From Mycobacterium sp. URHD0025 (GTDB taxonomy: Bacteria; Actinomycetota; Actinomycetes; Mycobacteriales; Mycobacteriaceae): a stretch of 64,000 bases of DNA. Where the stretch lies: the NCBI RefSeq assembly GCF_000426065.1, contig NZ_AUEQ01000015.1:156569-220568 (forward strand), given 5' to 3'. The position numbers were made by a program, and so were the translations under genes. Below the pieces are notes generated by a model that was not told where the DNA came from, ran no database searches, and worked only from the letters and a program-made list of their open reading frames with translations. This document shows, one piece after another, positions 40,974-49,703 of this stretch (positions within the stretch are counted from its first letter, which is position 1; each line of letters starts with the position of its first letter).

Positions 40974-42602
40974 CTATCCGGGATCAAGCCCCAGCAGCTT
41001 GACGGTTTCGCTCCGCATGTCGACCTTGCGGATCTTGCCGGTGACGGTCATCGGGAACTCGTCCACGACAAGCACGTAACGCGGAATCTTGTAGTGGGCC
41101 AGCTTTCCGGAGGCGAAGGCCCGCAGCGCCTCGGCATCCACGGGCGCACGGCCGGGCTTCATCCGCACCCACGCGCAGAGCTCCTCGCCGTACTTCGCAT
41201 CGGGCACCCCGATCACCTGGGCATCGTCGATATCGGGGTGGGTGTAGAGGAACTCCTCGATCTCACGTGGATAGACGTTCTCACCGCCGCGGATCACCAT
41301 GTCCTTGATCCGGCCCACCACGGTGCAGTAGCCGTCCTCGCGCATCACCGCCAGGTCTCCGGTGTGCATCCAGCCGTCGGGGTCGATGGCCTCGCGCGTC
41401 TTCGCCTCGTCGTCCCAATAGCCCAGCATCACCGAGTAACCGCGGGTACAGAATTCACCGGGTTGCCCGCGCTCGACCGTCTCGCCGGTGTCCGGATCCA
41501 CGATCTTGACCTCGATGTGCGGGTGCGCCCGACCGATGGTGGCGGTGCGGCGCTCCAGATCGTCGTCGACCAGCGTCTGACACGACACCGGCGACGTCTC
41601 GGTCATGCCGTAACAGATCGCCACCTCCGCCATGTGCATGTCGGCCACCACGCGCTTCATCACCTCGACCGGGCACACCGAGCCCGCCATGATCCCGGTC
41701 CGCAGCGAGGACAGGTCGAATTGCGCGAAATCGGGGTGGCCCAGCATCGCGATGAACATCGTCGGCACCCCGTACAGCGCGGTGCACCGCTCGGATTCGA
41801 CTGCGGCCAAAGTGTCGCCGGGATCGAATCCTGGCGCCGGGATCACGATCGTCGCACCGTGGGTCAGGGCTCCGAGGTTGCCCATCACCATGCCGAAGCA
41901 GTGGTAGAAGGGCACCGGGACGCATACCCGGTCACCACGGTCGAAGTGGATCAGCCCACCGACGAAGAACCCGTTGTTGAGGATATTGCGGTGGCTGAGT
42001 GTCGCACCCTTGGGGAAACCCGTTGTGCCGGAAGTGTACTGGATGTTGATCGGGTCGGTGTTGGACAATTCGGCCGCCCGCGCCCGCAAAAGGTCCTCGC
42101 CGACCTGCTCGGTGTGCAAACGGTCCCAGTCCAGGGTGCCGAGGAAAATCACATCGACGAGTGCCGGACAGTCCGCCTGCACCTCGGCCACCATCGTCAC
42201 ATAGTCGGAGGACTTGAAGGCGGTGGCCGAGACCAGGGTCCGGACACCGGATTGCTTGAGTACATAGGCGAGTTCGTGGGTGCGGTACGCCGGGTTGATG
42301 TTGACCAGGATCGCGCCGATCTTGGCCGTCGCGAGCTGCAGGATCACCCATTCGGCACAGTTGGGCGCCCAGATACCGACCCGGTCCCCCTTGCCCACAC
42401 CCAGGGCCATGAGTCCCCGGGCCACCGTGTCGACCTCGCCGTTGAGTTCGGCGTAGGTCCAGTGCCGTCCGGTCGCCACCTCGACCAGTGCGTCGGCGTC
42501 CGGCCCGGACGCCACCATGCGCTCGAAGTTCGCCCCGATGGTCTCTTCGAGCACGGGTACATCGGTGGGGCCACTGTCGTAGGACTTCATCGCCGCGCTC
42601 AT
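40974..42602 (-). CDS. Fatty/medium-chain acyl-CoA synthetase (FadD35-like)
   Basis: A 542-residue ANL enzyme with 'IQYTSGTTGFPKGATLSH' near residue 190, 'CYGMTETSPVS', 'GWMHTGDLAVM' and the C-terminal 'PMTVTGKIRKVDMR' containing the catalytic lysine. 'VPFYHCFGMVMGNLGAL' and the overall pattern resemble the FadD35 / AMP-binding group found in many mycobacteria. It overlaps the adjoining upstream synthetase by four bases, so both are made from one mRNA. Substrate chain length is not readable. Confidence 0.87.
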   Translation of the reverse strand: MSAAMKSYDSGPTDVPVLEETIGANFERMVASGPDADALVEVATGRHWTYAELNGEVDTVARGLMALGVGKGDRVGIWAPNCAEWVILQLATAKIGAILVNINPAYRTHELAYVLKQSGVRTLVSATAFKSSDYVTMVAEVQADCPALVDVIFLGTLDWDRLHTEQVGEDLLRARAAELSNTDPINIQYTSGTTGFPKGATLSHRNILNNGFFVGGLIHFDRGDRVCVPVPFYHCFGMVMGNLGALTHGATIVIPAPGFDPGDTLAAVESERCTALYGVPTMFIAMLGHPDFAQFDLSSLRTGIMAGSVCPVEVMKRVVADMHMAEVAICYGMTETSPVSCQTLVDDDLERRTATIGRAHPHIEVKIVDPDTGETVERGQPGEFCTRGYSVMLGYWDDEAKTREAIDPDGWMHTGDLAVMREDGYCTVVGRIKDMVIRGGENVYPREIEEFLYTHPDIDDAQVIGVPDAKYGEELCAWVRMKPGRAPVDAEALRAFASGKLAHYKIPRYVLVVDEFPMTVTGKIRKVDMRSETVKLLGLDPG

Positions 42603-44296
42603 TCCACAAGGTCCTCATATCGGTATTCGGTGGAAATCGGTTCGCCCGCTTGGTGAGCCGCGTCCTCACGTCTACGCAACTCGACGCGGCGGATCTTGCC
42701 CGAGATGGTCTTGGGCAGGTCGAAGAACTCGACCCGGCGCACTTTGAGGTAGGGCGCCAGGTGGTCACGGGCGTAGGCCATGACCGCTTTCGCGGTGTCC
42801 GCGTTGGCTTCCCAGCCTTCTGCGAGCGCCACATAGGCCTTGGGTACCGCCAGCCGGGTGTCGTCGGGCTGCGGCACCACCGCGGCCTCGACCACAGCGG
42901 GATGCTCGATCAGCACGCTCTCCAACTCGAACGGCGACACCTTGTAGTCACTGGATTTGAACACGTCGTCGGTGCGGCCGATGTAGGTGATGTAGCCGTC
43001 GCCGTCGCGGCAGGCGACGTCGCCGGTGTGGTAGTAACCGCCGGCCATCACGGCCTCATTGCGTTGCGAGTCACCGAGATACCCGGTCATCAGGTTGCGC
43101 GGGCGCTTGCTGAGATCCAGGCAGATCTCGCCCTCGTCGGCAAGCTCCCCGGTGACCGGATCTACCAGCACCACCGGAACGCCAGGCATCGGACGGCCCA
43201 TCGAGCCGGGTTTCACCGCTTGCCCCGGCGTGTTGCCGACCAGCAGCGAGGTCTCGGTCTGGCCGAACCCGTCGCGGATGGTCAGGCCCCACGCCTTTTC
43301 GACCTGGGCGATCACATCGGGGTTCAGCGGTTCACCGGCGCCCAGGATCTCCCGCAGCCCCTCGGGCCGCTCACCGAGGTCAGCCTGGATCAACATGCGC
43401 CACACCGTCGGTGGGGCACAGAACGTGTTGACCTCGGCCCGCCGCAACTGGCCCAGCAACGCCGCGGCGTCGAAGCGCGCGTAGTTGTAGACGAAGATGG
43501 TCGCCTCGGCGATCCACGGCGCGAAGAAACAGCTCCAGGCATGCTTGGCCCAGCCGGGTGAGCTGATCGCCAGGTGCACGTCGCCGGGTGTGACGCCGAT
43601 CCAGGCCATCGTGGTCAGATGCCCGACCGGGTAGGAGACCTGGGAATGCTCGACCAATTTCGGCTTGCTGGTGGTGCCGGAGGTGAAGTAGATGAGCATC
43701 GCGTCGTCGACCGTGGTGCACGCGTCGAATCGCCGCGGTGGCACGTCGTACGCGTCGGCATAGCGGTGCCAACCCGCGGGCACCTCGCCGACCGCGATGC
43801 GCACGTAGTCACCCGGCACCTCGGCGAACTTCACCGCGTCGGCGGAGTTGGCGATGACGAACCGGGCACCACCGCGCGCGATGCGATCGGACAGATCCGC
43901 CGGCCCCAGCGCCCCGGTGGTCGGCATGATGACGGCGCCCAGCTTGGCGATGGCCAACATGGCCTCCCACAACTCGACCTGGTTGCCGAGCATCAGCAAG
44001 ACCCGGTCGCCCTTGGTCACGCCCAGCCCCCGCAACCACGCCGCGACGCAGTCGGACCGCTGTGCCATCTCGGCGAAAGTGACCTGCTGTTCGGAGCCGT
44101 CCTCCTCGACGATCCACAGCGCCGTGCGGCTGTTGCCCCTGGCGATCGCATCGAACCAGTCGACAGCCCAGTTGAAAGTGCCGGTGATCGATGGCCAGGC
44201 GAACTCCTCGACAGCCTTTTCGTAGTCCGCGATGGTGGCGACCAGCTGGTCACGAGCCGTGCGGTAGCGGTCTGTGTTGCCCGCGGCGGAATCCAT
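42599..44296 (-). CDS. Acyl-CoA synthetase (medium-chain / acetyl-CoA synthetase-like)
   Basis: A 565-residue ANL enzyme with 'IYFTSGTTSKPKLVEHS', 'DGFGQTETSLLVGN', 'YYHTGDVACRD' and 'PKTISGKIRRVELR'. Long N-terminal and C-terminal regions place it nearer to acetyl-CoA or medium-chain (MACS) synthetases than to its neighbour. In the phosphate-binding loop Ser replaces a common Gly (TTSKPK). The ATG at 44296 is chosen since longer openings overlap the divergent LuxR gene. It is first in a two-gene operon and divergent from a GAF-LuxR regulator that may control it. Confidence 0.85.
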   Translation of the reverse strand: MDSAAGNTDRYRTARDQLVATIADYEKAVEEFAWPSITGTFNWAVDWFDAIARGNSRTALWIVEEDGSEQQVTFAEMAQRSDCVAAWLRGLGVTKGDRVLLMLGNQVELWEAMLAIAKLGAVIMPTTGALGPADLSDRIARGGARFVIANSADAVKFAEVPGDYVRIAVGEVPAGWHRYADAYDVPPRRFDACTTVDDAMLIYFTSGTTSKPKLVEHSQVSYPVGHLTTMAWIGVTPGDVHLAISSPGWAKHAWSCFFAPWIAEATIFVYNYARFDAAALLGQLRRAEVNTFCAPPTVWRMLIQADLGERPEGLREILGAGEPLNPDVIAQVEKAWGLTIRDGFGQTETSLLVGNTPGQAVKPGSMGRPMPGVPVVLVDPVTGELADEGEICLDLSKRPRNLMTGYLGDSQRNEAVMAGGYYHTGDVACRDGDGYITYIGRTDDVFKSSDYKVSPFELESVLIEHPAVVEAAVVPQPDDTRLAVPKAYVALAEGWEANADTAKAVMAYARDHLAPYLKVRRVEFFDLPKTISGKIRRVELRRREDAAHQAGEPISTEYRYEDLVE

Positions 44297-44355
44297 GACA
44301 GTTATGCTCCACGTCACACTTGTCCGTCCGCTACCCCCGAAAGTGTGTACCGACG

Positions 44356-45195
44356 ATGCGCTCCTGGTTGCTGCGACCCCGTGACGCCGACGCGGTACGT
44401 GCCGAGCTGCGCAGGATGGCCACCGATACCGGGCTTCCGCTGGCCTTCGGCGGGCAGGTCCACGAGGACACCCTGCTGTTGAGCGAGTTCTTCGGCACCC
44501 GCACCGGCGCCATGCGCGGGCTCGCCGTGCTGCCAAGGGCGGGCCTCGGCGGGGCCAGCGTGGTGTCCAGACGCCCCATCTCGGTGCCCGATTACCGGCG
44601 CGCATCGACCATCACCCATGACTACGACGAGCCGGTGCTGTCCGAGGGCATCCGCTCGATCCTGGCCGTGCCGGTGATCGTCGACGGCGCGACCCGGGCC
44701 GTGCTGTACGGGGCACACCGGACCAGCGCCCCGATCGGCGGACGGACCGCGGCCGCGATGGTGGCCTCAGCGCAGCGGCTGAGCGAGGAGCTACGGGTAC
44801 GCGACGAGGTGGACCGCCGGCTTCGGATGCGTGAGGCCGCGCTGACCAACTTCGCCGACGCACCGGCCGACACCGAGCAGATCCGTGAAGTGCACGCCGA
44901 CCTACGCCGGCTGGCCGCTGACACTCCGGACCTGGCCGGGCCGTTGCGCGAGCTCGCCGACCGGTTGGCGATTGCGTTGCGGGGCGACCCGCCGGCCAGT
45001 GCGCCGCTGACCGCCCGCGAGGTCGACGTGCTGGCGCAGGTGGCCCTGGGATGCACCAATGCCGAAGCGGCCCAGCGGCTTTCGCTCAAGCCGGAAACGG
45101 TGAAGAGCTACCTGCGCAGCGCGGCGGCCAAGCTCGGCGCCCGCAACCGGCACGAGGCGGTCTCCAAGGCCCGGCGGCTGCGCCACATTCCCTGA
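44356..45195 (+). CDS. GAF-LuxR transcriptional regulator
   Basis: The 279-residue protein has an N-terminal GAF-like sensor ('RAGLGGASVVSRRPISVPDYRRASTITHDYDEPVLSEGIRSILAVPVIVDGATRAVLYGAHR', about 60-125), a helical linker, and a C-terminal LuxR-type helix-turn-helix ('LTAREVDVLAQVALGCTNAEAAQRLSLKPETVKSYLRSAAAKLGARNRHEAVSKA', about 222-275). It is divergent from the two acyl-CoA synthetase genes with only 59 bases between, so it probably regulates that operon in response to a small molecule bound by GAF. Confidence 0.88.
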   Translation: MRSWLLRPRDADAVRAELRRMATDTGLPLAFGGQVHEDTLLLSEFFGTRTGAMRGLAVLPRAGLGGASVVSRRPISVPDYRRASTITHDYDEPVLSEGIRSILAVPVIVDGATRAVLYGAHRTSAPIGGRTAAAMVASAQRLSEELRVRDEVDRRLRMREAALTNFADAPADTEQIREVHADLRRLAADTPDLAGPLRELADRLAIALRGDPPASAPLTAREVDVLAQVALGCTNAEAAQRLSLKPETVKSYLRSAAAKLGARNRHEAVSKARRLRHIP

Positions 45196-45218
45196 TCGTG
45201 GGGCGCCAGAGACACTTG

Positions 45219-45259
45219 CGCTGAAGATAGCGGCCACCGGGTGGCAGTAATCTTCAGCG
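45219..45259 (+). terminator. Hairpin after the LuxR gene
   Basis: CGCTGAAGAT (45219-45228) pairs perfectly with ATCTTCAGCG (45250-45259), with an inner GCCAC/GTGGC pair in the loop. It lies between two plus-strand genes, 24 bases after the LuxR stop, so it may end LuxR transcription or regulate read-through into the epoxide hydrolase. Confidence 0.6.
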
Positions 45260-45305
45260 TAATGCTCGCCACCGCACACCACCTCGTACTGGGAGGATGG
45301 CCCAC

Positions 45306-46415
45306 ATGACCTCGATCCACCCCTTCCGCATCGCCGTTCCCGACGCCGATCTCGACGACCTCAAGGCACGCCTGGCCCGGACCCGATGGCCCGAGGCCGA
45401 GTGCGTCGACGACTGGACCCAGGGCATTCCGCTGGAGTACACGAAGGAGCTGGCCGCCTACTGGGCCAACGAGTACGACTGGCGGTCGCGGGAGGCCGCC
45501 CTCAACCGGTTCGACCAATTCACCACCGAGATCGACGGCCTGGACATCCATTTCATCCACCAGCGATCCCGACGCGAAGACGCCTTTCCGCTGCTGCTCA
45601 CCCACGGCTGGCCGGGATCAATCGTCGAATTCCACAAGGTGATCGAACCGCTCACCGAGGCCGGATTCGACGTGGTGTGCCCCTCGCTGCCCGGCTACGG
45701 GTTCTCCGCCAAGCCGAGCGCCACCGGCTGGGGAATCGAGAAGATCGCGCAGGCCTGGGACACCCTGATGACGCGCCTGGGCTATGACCGGTACGGCGCG
45801 CAGGGTGGCGACTGGGGCGCCGCGGTGACGACGCAGATCGGCCGAAACGTCGGCTCGTGCGTGGGCATTCATGTGAACATGCCGATCGCACAGCCGCCCG
45901 CCGAGGGCATCGGCGAGATGACCGAGGACCTGCAGAAGGCTCTGGCCCGCATCGATTACTACCGCAAATGGGACTCGGGCTACATGAAGCAGCAGTCCAC
46001 CCGGCCACAGACCGTCGGTTACGGCCTGGTCGACTCCCCCGTCGGACAGCTCGCCTGGATCGTCGAAAAGTTCTGGTCATGGATGGACTGCGACGGCCAT
46101 CCCGAGAATGTGCTGACCAAGGACGAGCTGCTCGACAACGTCATGCTCTACTGGGTCACCGCATCGGCGGCGTCCTCGGCCCGGCTGTACTGGGAAAGCC
46201 ACGACACCTGGGGCGGCGGAGGCGGCTACGTCAGCCTGCCGACCGGAATCGCCTCGTTTCCCATGGAGATCCTGCGGGCGCCACGCAGCTGGTGTGAAAC
46301 CGGTTACAACGTCACCCACTTCACGACGATGCCCAAGGGCGGACACTTCGCGGCGTTCGAGCAGCCGGAATTGTTCGTCGACGACGTGAAGAAGTTCTTC
46401 GACACCGTGCGGTGA
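45306..46415 (+). CDS. Epoxide hydrolase (EHN-type alpha/beta hydrolase)
   Basis: A 369-residue enzyme that opens epoxides to diols. The N-terminal EHN domain ('FRIAVPDADLDDLKARLARTRWP', 'WANEYDWRSREAALNRFDQFTTEIDGLDIHFIH') precedes an alpha/beta-hydrolase core with 'LLTHGWPGSIVEF' (oxyanion), nucleophile Asp in 'GAQGGDWGAAV' and the catalytic His in 'PKGGHFAAFEQPE'. ATG 45306 has the ribosome site GGGAGG at a proper 8-base distance; ATG 45297 is too close to it. The DUF1254 gene follows 19 bases later. Confidence 0.88.
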   Translation: MTSIHPFRIAVPDADLDDLKARLARTRWPEAECVDDWTQGIPLEYTKELAAYWANEYDWRSREAALNRFDQFTTEIDGLDIHFIHQRSRREDAFPLLLTHGWPGSIVEFHKVIEPLTEAGFDVVCPSLPGYGFSAKPSATGWGIEKIAQAWDTLMTRLGYDRYGAQGGDWGAAVTTQIGRNVGSCVGIHVNMPIAQPPAEGIGEMTEDLQKALARIDYYRKWDSGYMKQQSTRPQTVGYGLVDSPVGQLAWIVEKFWSWMDCDGHPENVLTKDELLDNVMLYWVTASAASSARLYWESHDTWGGGGGYVSLPTGIASFPMEILRAPRSWCETGYNVTHFTTMPKGGHFAAFEQPELFVDDVKKFFDTVR

Positions 46416-46434
46416 CAGACTAGCGTCTCTGGGC

Positions 46435-47742
46435 ATGGACACGTTGGTGCGTTCCCGTGCCGTCCAAGCCGTGATCTGGGGCTTGCCCGCCGTCAACTTC
46501 GAGCTGCTGCGCGAAGCAGCGGCCGGAGTCGGCGCGGGCGACAACCAGGTGGTGTTCTGGTCGCGGCTGCCGGACTGGAAGAACCAGACCCTCACGCCCA
46601 ACCCCGACACGCTGTACTTCTTCCCGTTCTACAACACCCAGACAGGCCCGGTCGTGCTGGAAATCCCGCCGGCCGAAGGCGGTTCGATCACCGGGTCGGT
46701 GGACAACGGCTGGCAGGAAGCGCTCGAAGACGTCGGGCCCGCAGGCGTCGACAAAGGGAAGGGCGGCAAGTACCTGATCCTGCCGCCGGGGTTCGACGGT
46801 CAGGTTCCCGACGGCTACATCCCGATGCCTTCGGCGACGTATACCGGATTCGGGGCACTGCGCTCCAACATCGCATCGAGTGACGACACCGATGTTGCCG
46901 CGGCCGCCGAGTACGGGAAGCGCATCAAGGTATATCCGCTGTCCGGGCCGGACTCCACCAGCTTCGTGGACGCGGTGGATTCGGTGTACGACAGCACGAT
47001 TCCCTACAACGTCCGGTTCTTCGAACTGCTCCACCGGTTCGTCCAGCGCGAGCCATGGCTACAGCGCGACCGGGTGATGATCTCGGTACTCAAGTCGATC
47101 GGTATCGAGCAGGGCAAGCCGTTCGCCCCTGACGCCGAGCTCACATCGGTGCTCGATGCGGCGGCATCCGAAGCACACGACTGGCTCGACGCCAACTATC
47201 CCCGGTTCTTCGCCTCGCCGTATTTCGACGGGACCCACTGGGCCGTGCCCGCCTCGCCCGAGGTGGTGCAGGGCATGCAGAGCGGGTTCGCCGACCCGGC
47301 GAGCTATCCCGTCGACGAGCGCGGGCTGCTGTACTCGTTCATCTACTTCAGCGCCAAACACCTTGGGCAGGGCCAGTTCTACGTGATGACCATCGTGGAC
47401 AGCGACAGCGAGCCCCTCGACGGCGCGGCCACCTATCGACTGCGGGTGCCTGCCGACCCGCCCGTCTCGTTGTACTGGTCGGCGACGGTGTACGACCGTG
47501 CGACACACGCGATGATCCGTGACCTGCCATACGCCAGCCGGTCGTCGCACCGGCCCGACCTCGAGACGAACTCCGACGGATCCGTCGACATCTACTTCGG
47601 CCCGTCCGCCCGGGAAGGCAACCAGTCCAACTGGATTCCGACGAAACCCGGCGGCCGGTTCGAAGTCCTGTTCCGGCTCTACGGCCCGAAACCGGCACTG
47701 TTCGACAAGACGTGGGCGCTGCCCGACATCGAAAAGCTGTGA
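46435..47742 (+). CDS. DUF1254/DUF1214 protein
   Basis: A 435-residue protein with an N-terminal DUF1254 region ('AVIWGLPAVNFELLREAAAG', 'NPDTLYFFPFYNTQTGPVVLEIPP', about 10-140) and a C-terminal DUF1214 region ('PVSLYWSATVYDRATHAMIRDLPYASRSSHRPDLETNSDGSVDIYFGP', about 335-430). The combination is widespread in bacteria but without known activity; family members are often near oxidoreductases and hydrolases. There is no signal peptide. It probably shares an operon with the epoxide hydrolase. Confidence 0.85.
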   Translation: MDTLVRSRAVQAVIWGLPAVNFELLREAAAGVGAGDNQVVFWSRLPDWKNQTLTPNPDTLYFFPFYNTQTGPVVLEIPPAEGGSITGSVDNGWQEALEDVGPAGVDKGKGGKYLILPPGFDGQVPDGYIPMPSATYTGFGALRSNIASSDDTDVAAAAEYGKRIKVYPLSGPDSTSFVDAVDSVYDSTIPYNVRFFELLHRFVQREPWLQRDRVMISVLKSIGIEQGKPFAPDAELTSVLDAAASEAHDWLDANYPRFFASPYFDGTHWAVPASPEVVQGMQSGFADPASYPVDERGLLYSFIYFSAKHLGQGQFYVMTIVDSDSEPLDGAATYRLRVPADPPVSLYWSATVYDRATHAMIRDLPYASRSSHRPDLETNSDGSVDIYFGPSAREGNQSNWIPTKPGGRFEVLFRLYGPKPALFDKTWALPDIEKL

Positions 47743-47837
47743 TCGCGCGTCGGTTTCTGCACCTGGGCTGTGGATTTCGCTCGGCGGCAGCCACGGGGTA
47801 GAAATCGGCGAAGGGGTGCACGCCACACCCGCGCCGC

Positions 47838-49703
47838 TCAGGCCAGGGAATCCACCCAGGCCCGATGCAGCGCCGCATACGCCCCGTCTGCCCGGCCGAT
47901 GAGATCCGCGGGTGCCCCGTCCTCGATGATGCGCCCGTGCTCGAGCACCAGCACCCGGTCGGCGATCTGCACGGTGGAGAGCCGGTGCGCGATCACCAGA
48001 GCGGTGCGGTCGGCCAGCACGGTTTCCAACGCGCGCTGCACCATTCGCTCGCTCGGGATGTCCAATGACGACGTCGCCTCGTCCAGGATCAGCACCGCCG
48101 GATCGGCCAGGAACGCCCGGGCGAACGCCACCAGCTGACGCTGCCCCGCCGAGAGCCGGCCACCACGCTTGGCGACATCGGTGTCATACCCGTCGGGCAA
48201 TGTCTCGATGAAGCGGTCCGCACCGACCGCCGCGGCCGCCGACCGCACCTGGGCGTCGGTGGCCTCTGGCCGCCCGAACCGGATGTTGTCGGCAACCGTC
48301 CCGGAGAACATGAAGTTCTCCTGCGTCACCATCACGACGTGCCGGCGCAGATCCGACTGCGCCAGCTCACGCAGGTCGATGCCGTCGAGCGTCACCGAGC
48401 CGGCCGTGGGGTCATAGAACCGCGCGATCAGTTTGGCGATGGTGGTCTTGCCCGCGCCGGTCGTGCCCACCAGCGCCACGGTCTGACCGGCCGGCACCGC
48501 GAGATCGAGCCCCGGCAACACCGGACGGCCCGGCGTGTACTCGAAGCGCACATCGTGAAAAACGACGTCGCCCTTGGGCTCCGCCAGAACGACCGGGCGT
48601 TCCGGATCGGCGATGGCGGGCCGCTGCGCCAGCACGCCGGCCAGTTTCTCCAGCGCCGAAGATGCCGACTGGAAGGTGTTGAAGAACTGCGAGATCTCCT
48701 GCATCGGTTCGAAGAACATCCGCAGATACAGCAGGAAGGCGGCCAGCGTGCCGATGGTCATCTCGCCGTGCAGCACCCGGTATCCGCCGTAGAGCAGCAC
48801 CACACCCGTGGTGAGGTTGCCGACCAGCTTGACGCCGGGCATGAAGATCGCCAGCAATTTGAAGGTCTTCTCGTTGATCGCCCGGTAATCGTCGGCGATG
48901 TCGTCGAAGATCTCCTGGTTGCGGGGCTCGCGCCGATAGGCCTGCACGGCCTTGATCCCCGTCATGGTCTCGACGAACTGCACGATCACCAGCGCCGCGC
49001 TCTCGCGCACCAGCCGGTAGGTCTTGCCCGACTCGTTGCGGAACCACCACACCAGGCCCACCAGGACCGGGAAGGCCGCCAGGCACATGAGGCCGAGCCG
49101 CCAATCCAGGGCCACCAGCAGGATGGCCGTGCCGAACAACGTCAGCACCGCGGTGATCAGACTGTCGAAACCGGTTTCCAGCATGTCCTGGATGGCCTCG
49201 ACATCGTTGGTGGACCGGCTGACCACCCGGCCCGACGTGTAGCGGTCGTGAAAGGCCACATCGAGTCGGCCGAAATGCCGGAACACCCTGCGGCGCAACT
49301 CCAGCAGCACCCGCTGCCCCACCCGACCGGAGCGCCGCAGGAAGAACATGCGGCTGATCGCCTGCACGATCACGACCGCGCACAGCGTCGCGACGATGAG
49401 CATCAGCTCACGGGCCGGACCGCCTTCGAGGATCGGCGGGATACCGCGGTCGATGCCCCGCTGCACCAGGATGGGGACAGAGAGCCGGGCAGTGTTTTCC
49501 ACGATGACCACGAGCGCCAGCACCGCGACCGTCCAGCGGTAGGGACGCAGCAACGACATGAGCAGCGCCCGGGCCTCGGCGCGCCGGGGCAGGCTCTCGT
49601 CGATGGGAAGTGTGGAAGTGCCGGCACCGGTGCGGGCGTCGTCCCTGTCGGCCCTCTGCTCGTCCTCGTCGGTGACGCGTCCGCGCCACTGTGTGGTACT
49701 CAT
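47838..49703 (-). CDS. ABC exporter half-transporter, catalytically complete partner
   Basis: The 621-residue protein is an N-terminal six-helix exporter domain fused to an ATPase. The ATPase has Walker A 'GTTGAGKTT', the signature 'LSAGQRQLVAFARA' (Ala for Gly at position 3) and Walker B 'VLILDEATSSLD' with the catalytic Glu. The ATG at 49703 overlaps the stop of the upstream transporter gene, so the two are translated together and most likely form a heterodimer of the TM287/288 or BmrCD type, comparable to the paired exporters Rv1272c/Rv1273c. The substrate is unknown; lipid or drug export is usual for the class. Confidence 0.87.
   Translation of the reverse strand: MSTTQWRGRVTDEDEQRADRDDARTGAGTSTLPIDESLPRRAEARALLMSLLRPYRWTVAVLALVVIVENTARLSVPILVQRGIDRGIPPILEGGPARELMLIVATLCAVVIVQAISRMFFLRRSGRVGQRVLLELRRRVFRHFGRLDVAFHDRYTSGRVVSRSTNDVEAIQDMLETGFDSLITAVLTLFGTAILLVALDWRLGLMCLAAFPVLVGLVWWFRNESGKTYRLVRESAALVIVQFVETMTGIKAVQAYRREPRNQEIFDDIADDYRAINEKTFKLLAIFMPGVKLVGNLTTGVVLLYGGYRVLHGEMTIGTLAAFLLYLRMFFEPMQEISQFFNTFQSASSALEKLAGVLAQRPAIADPERPVVLAEPKGDVVFHDVRFEYTPGRPVLPGLDLAVPAGQTVALVGTTGAGKTTIAKLIARFYDPTAGSVTLDGIDLRELAQSDLRRHVVMVTQENFMFSGTVADNIRFGRPEATDAQVRSAAAAVGADRFIETLPDGYDTDVAKRGGRLSAGQRQLVAFARAFLADPAVLILDEATSSLDIPSERMVQRALETVLADRTALVIAHRLSTVQIADRVLVLEHGRIIEDGAPADLIGRADGAYAALHRAWVDSLA

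Noticed and set aside
41094..42656. A 520-codon open frame antisense to the FadD35-like gene
   Set aside because: No domain or ribosome site, His/Arg/Asp-rich shadow translation; the sense gene is a clear acyl-CoA synthetase. The same holds for long frames at 35048-36502, 48339-50213 and 61470-62936.
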